From positions 1-5,225 of the forward strand of contig CAYUJS010000071.1 in NCBI GenBank assembly GCA_964445105.1: a stretch of 5,225 nucleotides of DNA, in the 5' to 3' direction. This DNA comes from CAWBNS01 sp964445105 (GTDB lineage: Bacteria; Chlamydiota; Chlamydiia; Chlamydiales; JAJFMA01). A model generated the notes under the pieces. It was not told the origin of the DNA. It saw nothing but the letters and a program-made list of their open reading frames with translations, and did not search any database. The translations under genes and the position numbers were made by a program. Of this stretch, positions 1 to 5,225 are shown piece after piece (position 1 is the stretch's first letter; every line of letters starts with the position of its first letter).

Positions 1-1356
1 GCAGACTGCTAATGATTTTTTTCTTTTCTGGCATGCCGCCCGTCCTCAAAATAAACACGCAGCTTCAGCTTGAGGAACTTGCTAACCAAATGTGGGATTA
101 CGCCCGACGATTGGGGGAATCTTTTTTGGGCTCTTTCAAAGTATACACAAAAAGGAAAGGTGCTTGTTGCTTTTGATGAAATATGCTGGATAAGAGGAAA
201 AGATCTGACTTTGCTGGGAAAGCTAAAAACCGCTTAGGATATGTATTTTCAGTAAAAACCCTCATTTGGTCATGGTTTTATGTGGCTCTATATTCTTCAT
301 GGATAGAGGAAAATATTTTAAGGAACAATGACTTTGTGGGCAGAATTACACTGGATCTTGCTCTGGAGGAGCTGCCTCTGGATCCTGTACAACGCTTTTG
401 GCGCCCTAAAAAGAAGAGGATCGTAGCTTTTGAAAAATTCAAGCTCCTATCTATCAAGGGTGGCGTGCCTTGCTATCTCGAGGAAATTTCCCCCGAGCTT
501 CCTGTCGAAAAAAAAATATCCAGAGCCTTTGTTTCAATCGAGGAAGATTGACAGTACGATAATTTGATGATGTATTTTCTGATTTATTTTCAAGCCGCAG
601 TGAAAGCTATAAATAAATTGTTACTGTCTTGATACAGGAGCTGAAGGAACTTCCAGAAATTTGTAAGGCGTTGAAAAAAACGTGGTGGGTTATAAAATAA
701 ATATTTGGATGATTTGGTTGAGGCGGAGTTTGTCAAAAGAGACTTTTCCTGGCACATGGAAAACGGAAAAGAAGGAAAATTCAGCCGGTATTGCTTGAGC
801 GACAACCATCTTTGTTTTTACCTGAAATATATCGCTTATAACCGCTCCAAAATAAAAAAAGCGATTTTTCTAATTTTATACTGACCAGCTTGCCGGGCCG
901 GGAAGGGATTATGGGCCTATAATTTGAGAACCTAGTCGTCCATAACCGAAAAGCTGTTTGGAGGCTGCTGGGCATATCATTTGAGGAGCTAGTGAGAGAT
1001 GGCCCGTTTTTTCAGAACTTACAGATAGGCAACCTGGCTGCCAAATCGACTACATGATCCAAACACGGTTCCAAAATTTGCATCTTTGCGGGATAAAGTT
1101 CTTGAAAAATCGGATAGGCCAGAAAGTGATTGAGGGGAGGGAAGACAACAGAACGCGGTTGAAGCTGCCTAGGCAGTTTTCGATCAGATCTGTGCTGATC
1201 CATGTGAATGGCGTTGAAGATTCCGTGCTAAATGAGGGCTATTTCGATAAGATTATCGACTTTAGCTATCTTTTGTGCTCCAGCGATCCCCGCTACAAAA
1301 AAGAGGCCAGTTGGTCCCGGGGCAGTCATCAGCCGCTTTTTTCTCATTCTCCGTAG
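1..1356 (+). pseudogene. Decayed AAA-type ATPase with DUF234-like C-terminal domain (5' end outside window)
   Basis: No continuous reading frame exists, but joining frames restores an ATP-binding protein of the archaeal-type ATPase/DUF234 class that is common in Parachlamydia-like genomes (recalled from memory). Approximate segments: 9-103 (FSGMPP, QLQLEELANQ); 103-256 in a second frame (DDWGNLFWAL, then Walker B-like VLVAFDEICW at 160-189); 257-292 (NPHLVMVLCGSI); 294-510 (SSWIEENIL, FVGRITL, LEELPL, GGVPCYLEE); 518-683 (IQSLCF, VFSDLFSSRSESYK); 684-871 (YLDDLVEAEFVKRDFSW, FYLKYIA); 872-1024 (LTSLPGREGIMGL, FENLVVHNRK, DGPFFQ); 1024-1356 (GCQIDYMIQTRFQNL, IHVNGVEDSV, IIDF). In-frame stops lie at 235, 253, 560, 614, 693 and 920. 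Family similarity seems to end near 1275; the remaining codons to the stop at 1354-1356 look unrelated. Walker A would lie left of the window. The PD-(D/E)XK-like ExK site reads CGIKF where relatives have CEIKF. Decay is certain; the family name is from recall. Confidence 0.85.
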
Positions 1357-1399
1357 CCCAGGTTGCGCATGCATTGCAAACTACGCCTTGCCGGCGCTC

Positions 1400-1420
1400 G
1401 CCGAATCGGCCCCTTTTTTT
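1400..1420 (+). terminator. Weak terminator-like hairpin after the pseudogene
   Basis: A GCCG-AAT-CGGC stem-loop at 1400-1410 is followed by CCC and then seven T residues at 1414-1420. It sits between the pseudogene remnant and the rpsU promoter, where a terminator would make sense. The stem is only 4 bp and the T-run starts three bases after it, so this is a candidate only. Confidence 0.25.
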
Positions 1421-1451
1421 AGCGAGAGCGATCGCAAACTCCGGCTAGAGG

Positions 1452-1481
1452 TTGCTCAATAAGGAGGGGGTCTGCTATCAT
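1452..1481 (+). promoter_or_regulatory. Sigma70/sigma66-type promoter for rpsU(-dnaJ)
   Basis: A -35 box TTGCTC (1452-1457) is followed after an 18-base spacer by a -10 box TATCAT (1476-1481). A TGC directly before the -10 box (1473-1475) gives an extended -10 element. Transcription would start near 1488, leaving a leader of about 70 bases before rpsU. No CIRCE operator for the HrcA heat-shock repressor (TTAGCACTC-N9-GAGTGCTAA) is visible here or in front of dnaJ, so HrcA control is not indicated. The match is by eye. Confidence 0.5.
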
Positions 1482-1546
1482 ATCCCGCGTTAGCCCGCTT
1501 GTAGCAATAGGTGTTTATGGGTTGGGCCAAGAAACAGCGTATATTT

Positions 1547-1553
1547 AGGAAGG
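1547..1553 (+). promoter_or_regulatory. Ribosome binding site of rpsU
   Basis: AGGAAGG lies just upstream of the ATG at 1557, with the AGGA core six bases from the start codon. It supports this start for a gene too short to be obvious from length alone. Confidence 0.7.
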
Positions 1554-1556
1554 TAA

Positions 1557-1736
1557 ATGTCATACGTTAAACTTCGCACCGGTGATTCAGTAGATAAAGC
1601 TCTAAGAGTGTTGAAAAAGAAGCTCGATAAAGAAGGCGTGATGAAGTCGGTTAAAGCGCATCGTTTTTATCTAAAACCCTCCGACAAGAAGAGAGCGAAG
1701 TCAAAAGCGGCTCTTAAATACAAGCGTACTCGCTAG
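1557..1736 (+). CDS. rpsU: 30S ribosomal protein bS21
   Basis: A 59-residue basic protein beginning MSYVKLRTGDSVDKALRVLK, with the S21 pattern: a short beta start, a D-x-x-x-x-ALR-x-LKKK helix, then a Lys/Arg-rich tail ending KYKRTR. Bacterial S21 proteins are usually about 55-70 residues, so the gene is full length. S21 binds the small subunit near the anti-Shine-Dalgarno end of 16S rRNA and assists translation initiation. The start is supported by a strong AGGAAGG site, and a good promoter lies about 75 bases upstream. dnaJ follows 94 bases downstream on the same strand, the arrangement recalled for Chlamydia (CT342-CT341), so co-transcription is likely. A 7-T run directly after the stop could lower read-through, but its stem is too weak to call. 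Confidence 0.95.
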   Translation: MSYVKLRTGDSVDKALRVLKKKLDKEGVMKSVKAHRFYLKPSDKKRAKSKAALKYKRTR

Positions 1737-1830
1737 TTTTTTTGAGGCGAAGAATAAATCTATATGGTTGATTGTCTAGTTACATAAGCAACTGGAATAG
1801 CCTTCCTTTTAAATTTAAATTGGGTTAGCT

Positions 1831-2985
1831 ATGGCTGATTATTACGAAACTCTTGAAATTTCCAAATCCGCGACTCAAGACGAAGTCAAGAAAGCATATC
1901 GCAAAAAGGCCTTGCAGTTTCATCCTGACCGCAATCCCGGCGATGCTGGCGCGGAGAAAAAATTTAAAGAAATTTCAGAAGCCTACGAGGTTCTTAGTGA
2001 CGAGTCTAAACGCAAGGCCTATGACCAGTATGGTAAAGCAGGCGTGCAGGGCATGGGCAGCGGCGGTGGACAAGGGCATGGCTATGCCAACATGGACGAG
2101 GCGTTACGCACATTCATGGACGCCTTTGGTGGTAACGGGGCGGATTCCATTTTTGAATCTTTTTTCGGGGGCGGACAGCAAGGTGGGGGACGCACGGCTC
2201 ACACAGCACGTCAAGGGGCTAGCAAGCGCGTTAACCTGACTGTAACGTTTGAAGAGGCAGCCAAAGGGGTAGACAAAGAGTTGCAAATTACCAATCTGGT
2301 GTCTTGTACTAAGTGCAAAGGGCGCGGAGCCAAATCAGCCGATGGCATCAAGCGCTGTGCACGCTGTAAAGGGCAAGGCCAGGTAATTGAGCAGCGCGGT
2401 TTTTTCAGCATGTCGACAACTTGCTCACAATGCCATGGCGAAGGGCAAGTGATTTCGGATCCGTGCGACGAATGTCATGGCCAAGGAATGACCAAAGAGA
2501 AGCAGCGCGTTAAAGTACACATTCCAGCTGGTGTAGACAGTGGCATGCGTTTGAAAATGGCCGGACATGGCGATGCTGGTCCTGGTGGAGGGCCTCCGGG
2601 CGATCTTTATATCTTTATCCAAGTGCAGGCTCACGAGGTGTTTGAGCGCGATGGCAACGACATTGTAATCGACCTGCCGATTACCTTTCCCGAAGCTGCG
2701 CTGGGCTGCAAAAAAGAAGTCCCTTCATTGTTTCACCAAAGTGTGCGTGTAACAATTCCTGAAGCAACCCAAAACGGGAAAGTTTTTCGCATCAAGGGAG
2801 AGGGCTTCCCGAATGTTCATGGGCGTGGTAAAGGCGATCTCATAGTTAAGATTTTTGTGGAGACTCCTTCGCACCTGTCTGCTAAGCAGAAAGACCTTTT
2901 AAAGGACTTTGCCGACCTGCAAGCTCCTGCCAATCAGCCTAAGCAGACGGGCTTTCTGGATAGTATAAAAGGTTTTTTTAAATAA
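1831..2985 (+). CDS. dnaJ: Chaperone protein DnaJ (Hsp40, type I)
   Basis: A complete 384-residue cytoplasmic co-chaperone that stimulates the ATPase of DnaK and delivers unfolded substrates. It has a J domain at residues 1-70 with the essential HPD at 31-33. A Gly-rich linker at about 71-130 contains the chlamydial-looking ALRTFMDAFGG (91-101). Four CxxCxGxG zinc repeats start at Cys159, Cys176, Cys198 and Cys212, with all eight zinc ligands present. The two C-terminal substrate-binding beta domains cover about 225-350. Length is close to the usual 375-385. The ATG at 1831 is the only sensible start because it begins the conserved MADYYETLEI. Its Shine-Dalgarno is poor (only a GGG near 1822-1824), which may fit translation from an rpsU transcript. 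No dnaK or grpE is in the window. The downstream gene converges on it with 12 bases between stop codons. Confidence 0.98.
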   Translation: MADYYETLEISKSATQDEVKKAYRKKALQFHPDRNPGDAGAEKKFKEISEAYEVLSDESKRKAYDQYGKAGVQGMGSGGGQGHGYANMDEALRTFMDAFGGNGADSIFESFFGGGQQGGGRTAHTARQGASKRVNLTVTFEEAAKGVDKELQITNLVSCTKCKGRGAKSADGIKRCARCKGQGQVIEQRGFFSMSTTCSQCHGEGQVISDPCDECHGQGMTKEKQRVKVHIPAGVDSGMRLKMAGHGDAGPGGGPPGDLYIFIQVQAHEVFERDGNDIVIDLPITFPEAALGCKKEVPSLFHQSVRVTIPEATQNGKVFRIKGEGFPNVHGRGKGDLIVKIFVETPSHLSAKQKDLLKDFADLQAPANQPKQTGFLDSIKGFFK

Positions 2986-2997
2986 CTCGTTGAACGC

Positions 2998-3771
2998 TCA
3001 GAATAAGATGGCGTTAGAGTTTCGGTCCTGTAGAGCTACGGCCACATCGACCGCGTACCCTGCCGCTCCGATGTGCTCTCTAACAGTCTGAAGAGCCTTA
3101 TCATGGGTGTTGCACTCTTGGGATAGGTGTGCAAGGTGCACATGCTTCAGCTTGCTGTGACAGACATTCTGAAGCAGCTGGCCGCATTCACCATTCGAGA
3201 GATGCCCTGAACGCGATAGAACGCGTTGCTTATAAACCATAGGCCTTGGACAGGCTCTGACCATATCAGGGTCGTGATTGGCTTCTATGTAAAGGTAGTC
3301 GCAACCTTCCAGCTGCTTGGTTACAAGGGTGCTAACAAAGCCTAAATCGGCGCAAAAACCAAGTTTAAGCCCTCCTGTACGAATCACAAAAGCCACTGGA
3401 TCCAGCGTATCGTGTTGGATGCCGAAAGGGTGGATCTCAAAGTCGCCAAATTCGAAAGTATCACCCGTGGTGAAGATTTTAAAGCGCGGGCAGTCGCCAA
3501 GGGCGTTGACTATACCTTTGGCGGTGTCTGAATTGGCAAAAACGGGGATACCGAGCTTTAGGGCGAGCACCTGTAGTCCTGCGATGTGGTCGCCGTGTTC
3601 ATGCGTGATGAGGACGGCGTCGATGCTTTTGATGTCTACATCGAGCTCCGCTAGACGCAGCTTGGCAGCTCTACCGCTGATGCCAGCGTCGATAAGAATT
3701 TTGGTCTGATCCGTGCCCACATAGATGCAGTTGCCTTTCGAGCCAGAAGCGAGCGGACAGAAGCCTTTCAT
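2998..3771 (-). CDS. yycJ: YycJ/WalJ-type metallo-beta-lactamase-fold hydrolase
   Basis: A complete 257-residue cytoplasmic enzyme of the metallo-beta-lactamase superfamily. Visible motifs: LASGSKGNCIYVG near the N-terminus (8-19), LIDAGISG (27-33, Asp28), the metal-binding HEHGDH (57-62), HDTLDP (120-125), ADLG (Asp142), EANHD (163-167), SGHLSN (His190) and HLAHLS (His212/His215). Every expected metal ligand is present, so it should be active. The family is usually annotated as a predicted hydrolase; a Bacillus homologue has been reported as a 5'-3' DNA exonuclease linked to mismatch repair, so a nuclease role is plausible but inferred. The ATG at 3771 is preceded by AGGA nine bases upstream. 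In Chlamydia trachomatis the homologue (CT738) is recalled as next to ftsK (CT739), as here, but here 567 bases separate them. It carries nine cysteines, many for its size. Confidence 0.92.
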   Translation of the reverse strand: MKGFCPLASGSKGNCIYVGTDQTKILIDAGISGRAAKLRLAELDVDIKSIDAVLITHEHGDHIAGLQVLALKLGIPVFANSDTAKGIVNALGDCPRFKIFTTGDTFEFGDFEIHPFGIQHDTLDPVAFVIRTGGLKLGFCADLGFVSTLVTKQLEGCDYLYIEANHDPDMVRACPRPMVYKQRVLSRSGHLSNGECGQLLQNVCHSKLKHVHLAHLSQECNTHDKALQTVREHIGAAGYAVDVAVALQDRNSNAILF

Positions 3772-3780
3772 GGTTTCAAT

Positions 3781-3784
3781 TCCT
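3781..3784 (-). promoter_or_regulatory. Ribosome binding site of the yycJ-like gene
   Basis: On the minus strand AGGA stands nine bases before the ATG at 3771-3769. It supports the annotated start. Confidence 0.6.
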
Positions 3785-3801
3785 ACATAAAAATCGGCCG
3801 G

Positions 3802-3830
3802 AGTATGGGAGGATGGTTGTTTTTTTGCAA
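3802..3830 (-). promoter_or_regulatory. Candidate promoter of the yycJ-like gene
   Basis: Read on the minus strand, TTGCAA (3830-3825) and CATACT (3807-3802) are 17 bases apart and each matches four of six consensus positions. The start of transcription would fall near 3795, giving a short leader before the ATG at 3771. If real, the hydrolase gene is transcribed on its own and does not depend on ftsK read-through. Confidence 0.3.
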
Positions 3831-4000
3831 TTGCGAATAGGGTTTAACAGCAATTTGGACTTTCTTGGGAAGATGCGGATATTCTTCTCTTTCCCGGGGA
3901 TCTAAATCAGAAAAAGTGAATAAAATAATTTGAACCGGCAGCCAGGCTCGCGCTTAAGGTGGCTTCAGGCGCCTGCTCGTTTAGCACAAATGCGCTGAGA

Positions 4001-4036
4001 AAATAAAAAAGACATAGCAGCCTGGATCGGTCTATG
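4001..4036 (-). terminator. Candidate rho-independent terminator, leftward
   Basis: On the minus strand CATAG (4036-4032) and CTATG (4017-4013) can pair around a loop that may hold two further C-G pairs. The stem is followed directly by a T-rich tract (TCTTTTTTATTTT, 4012-4000). It could end ftsK transcripts about 300 bases past the ftsK stop, or end an RNA made inside the gap. The stem is short and AT-rich, so confidence is low. Confidence 0.3.
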
Positions 4037-4070
4037 GTGATTTTTGTGAAACAACAAAAACTGGCAAGTA

Positions 4071-4084
4071 GCTTTAGCTAAAGC
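4071..4084. repeat. 14-base perfect palindrome GCTTTAGCTAAAGC
   Basis: GCTTTAG is followed at once by its exact reverse complement, with no spacer. It lies in the middle of the gap between ftsK and the hydrolase gene, away from any promoter I can call. It could be a binding site for a dimeric protein or a chance palindrome; no second copy is visible in this window. Confidence 0.5.
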
Positions 4085-4338
4085 AAGCTCTAAGCGCATC
4101 CGAACTAAATCTCAAGCATATTTCCAGTGCACAAAAAACAAGAAACATAGAATACGCGCTCGCAGGCTTGGGCGAGATGTGGGAAGAAGCTAAAGTAGCA
4201 GAGGCCACCTCGAAGCGATGGTGAGCTTCATCTGACAGGCTGCGTAGAAGTTTCTAAACTCAAGTTCAGAGATTTCCCTCTGTGAGGTTGCAGATTCGTC
4301 ACTACAAATTGAATCAATTGGCTTTTGGTAAAAGTTAT

Positions 4339-5225
4339 CTACGTTCGTCCAGGCCTGTCTGTAGTATCTGCTTGCTCAAACTCATCAAAATCGCTCGGCT
4401 CTTCCAGGCCCTCCCATTCATCGGCACTTAGCTTAGAGGCAGATTGCAACACTTGTCGGGGTTTGCCGTTTTCGGACGCGCTGATGACCCCATCATCTTC
4501 CAGCTGGTCGATGAGACCTGCGGCCCGCGCATACCCCAGTTTAAGCTTGCGCTGTAAGAAGGTCGTGCTCGCATTGCCGGTGCGCATGACAAGCTCTTTG
4601 GCTTGCTCGTAGAGGCTATTAGAACGCTTGGTTGCAGGTGTTTCTTCTTCGGTGGGCTCGTCGGATTGATAGGTTTCGAACGAGGCGATGGCGTAGTTCG
4701 GAGGAGCTTGCTTGCAGATGAACTCCACCACGCGGTGGATATCTTCATCTCTTACATAGGCGCCTTGAGCGCGTGTGAGGTGTGAGGTGCCAGGTGGTAA
4801 GAACAGCATGTCGCCATTGCCTAGAAGTGCCTCTGCCCCTATTTCATCCAGGATGATCTGGCTGTTTACTCGGCTGGATACTTTAAAAGCGAGGCGGGTA
4901 GGGAAGTTGGCTTTTATCAGACCAGTAATAACCTCACGCGAGGGGCGTTGCGTCGCTAAAATTAAGTGTATGCCAACGGCGCGCGCCATCTGCGCGATAC
5001 GCGCGATGGGGGTCTCTATATCCTGACTGGAGACCATCATCAAATCGGCCAGCTCGTCGATGATAGTGACGATATAATAAAGGCGCTCTGGTATCTCGCG
5101 ATCGAGAGTTTTTTCTAGTTCTAGATCGCGTTTGCGGTTATTAAATCCATCGATGTTACGTACGCCCAGAAGTTTAAGCAATTCATAGCGTTTTTCCATC
5201 TCTTTCACGAGCCATATAAGGGCTG
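4339..5225 (-). CDS. ftsK: DNA translocase FtsK, C-terminal part (5' end outside window)
   Basis: The last 294 residues of the septal DNA pump that moves chromosome ends and activates XerCD at dif. The frame stays open through the right edge (ALIWLVKEMEKRYELL), so an internal GTG at 5208 is not the true start; the membrane segments and Walker A lie outside. Numbering from that GTG codon, visible parts are GVRNIDGFN (15-23), Walker B YYIVTIIDELADLMM (44-58), the HLILATQRPS motor motif (81-90), FPTRLAFKVSSRVNSQIILD (102-121), GAEALLGNGDMLFLPPG (124-140), and the winged-helix gamma domain (about 198-256, SLYEQAKELV to PRQVL) that reads polar KOPS sequences. After gamma comes an unusual acidic tail of about 34 residues ending PGRT. 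Three residues used for KOPS contact in E. coli differ here. The neighbour downstream on the same strand is the yycJ-like gene, as recalled in Chlamydia. Confidence 0.97.
   Translation of the reverse strand, partial: ALIWLVKEMEKRYELLKLLGVRNIDGFNNRKRDLELEKTLDREIPERLYYIVTIIDELADLMMVSSQDIETPIARIAQMARAVGIHLILATQRPSREVITGLIKANFPTRLAFKVSSRVNSQIILDEIGAEALLGNGDMLFLPPGTSHLTRAQGAYVRDEDIHRVVEFICKQAPPNYAIASFETYQSDEPTEEETPATKRSNSLYEQAKELVMRTGNASTTFLQRKLKLGYARAAGLIDQLEDDGVISASENGKPRQVLQSASKLSADEWEGLEEPSDFDEFEQADTTDRPGRT

Larger units (their letters stand above)
3772..4338. other. 567-base region without a recognisable gene
   Basis: Besides the promoter and ribosome binding site near 3781-3830, no gene with a start codon, ribosome binding site and known family can be seen. 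Two start-less open frames diverge from the 14-base palindrome at 4071-4084. One is on the minus strand (3907-4077, 56 residues, with a hydrophobic LLCLFYFLSAFVL core). The other is on the plus strand (4078-4224, 48 residues, Ala/Glu/Lys-rich, ending EEAKVAEATSKRW). Both may be chance or gene remnants. Short hairpins occur at 4201-4211 (GAGG-CCA-CCTC), 4212-4229 (GAAGC-8-GCTTC) and 4267-4282 (CAGAG-6-CTCTG). The T-arm-like GGTTCAAATT on the minus strand near 3930 has no pairing partner, so it is not a tRNA. tmRNA, RNase P RNA and SRP RNA signatures were looked for and not found. Confidence 0.5.

Noticed and set aside
1244..1259. Inverted repeat TCGATAA-GA-TTATCGA
   Set aside because: It lies within the conserved DKIID-coding part of the ATPase remnant and is explained by those codons; no T-run follows.
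1234..1351. Minus-strand frame of about 39 codons starting MRKKRLMTAPGPTG
   Set aside because: It lacks a ribosome binding site and family match and overlaps the end of the ATPase remnant in antisense.
1428..1435. GCGATCGC octamer as in the cyanobacterial HIP1 repeat
   Set aside because: Single occurrence and the window is chlamydial in character, so it is coincidence.
1723..1743. Mini hairpin AGCG-TACT-CGCT with seven T at the rpsU stop
   Set aside because: The stem is only 4 bp and overlaps the final codons; rpsU and dnaJ are more likely read together.
3317..3709. 130-codon plus-strand open frame opposite the hydrolase gene
   Set aside because: It is the antisense shadow of a well-supported gene with all its catalytic motifs.
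3860..3880. AAGAAAGTCC on the minus strand, reminiscent of the RNase P RNA GAGGAAAGTCC motif
   Set aside because: The rest of the RNase P core is absent on either side.
3924..3965. tRNA-like GGTTCAAATT on the minus strand
   Set aside because: The flanking bases cannot form the T-stem and no acceptor or anticodon arm can be drawn.
3981..3999. CIRCE-like half sites (TTAGCAC ... GCGCTGA)
   Set aside because: The spacing is 4 rather than 9 bases, arms are mismatched, and no heat-shock gene follows.
4309..4321. Palindrome AATTGA-A-TCAATT after the ftsK stop as a terminator
   Set aside because: It is entirely AT-rich in its stem and has no following T-run on the minus strand.

Overview
The window looks like a piece of chromosome from an environmental (amoeba-associated, 'Chlamydia-like') member of the Chlamydiota. 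The evidence is gene content and residue-level resemblance recalled from memory, not a search. The pair rpsU-dnaJ and the pair yycJ-like hydrolase/ftsK are both recalled as neighbours in Chlamydia genomes. The DnaJ Gly/Phe region carries the ALRTFMDAFGG stretch typical of chlamydial DnaJ. The left end carries the wreck of an ATPase family that is multi-copy in Parachlamydia-like genomes.

Layout. Positions 1 to about 1275 (open to a stop at 1356) hold a heavily decayed AAA-type ATPase pseudogene on the + strand. It is pieced together from eight segments in three frames, has at least six in-frame stops, and runs off the left edge. A short GC-rich spacer follows, then a good sigma70-type promoter (1452-1481), a strong ribosome binding site and the small gene rpsU (1557-1736), which has no matching predicted long ORF because it is only 59 codons. 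A 94-base gap leads to dnaJ (1831-2985). Only 12 bases later, on the opposite strand, comes the stop of a YycJ/WalJ-type metallo-beta-lactamase-fold hydrolase (2998-3771). A 567-base region without a recognisable gene (3772-4338) separates it from the 3' part of ftsK (- strand, 4339 to beyond 5225), of which the end of the motor and the whole DNA-reading gamma domain are visible.

Together, the intact genes are housekeeping: a ribosomal protein and chaperone transcribed rightward, and a nuclease-type hydrolase and the chromosome-segregation translocase transcribed leftward. I see no CRISPR array, tRNA, rRNA, insertion sequence or new defence-like system. The most informative unusual items are the pseudogene, the junction between two gene pairs that are far apart in Chlamydia trachomatis, the altered KOPS-reading residues in the FtsK gamma domain, and the unexplained 567-base gap.
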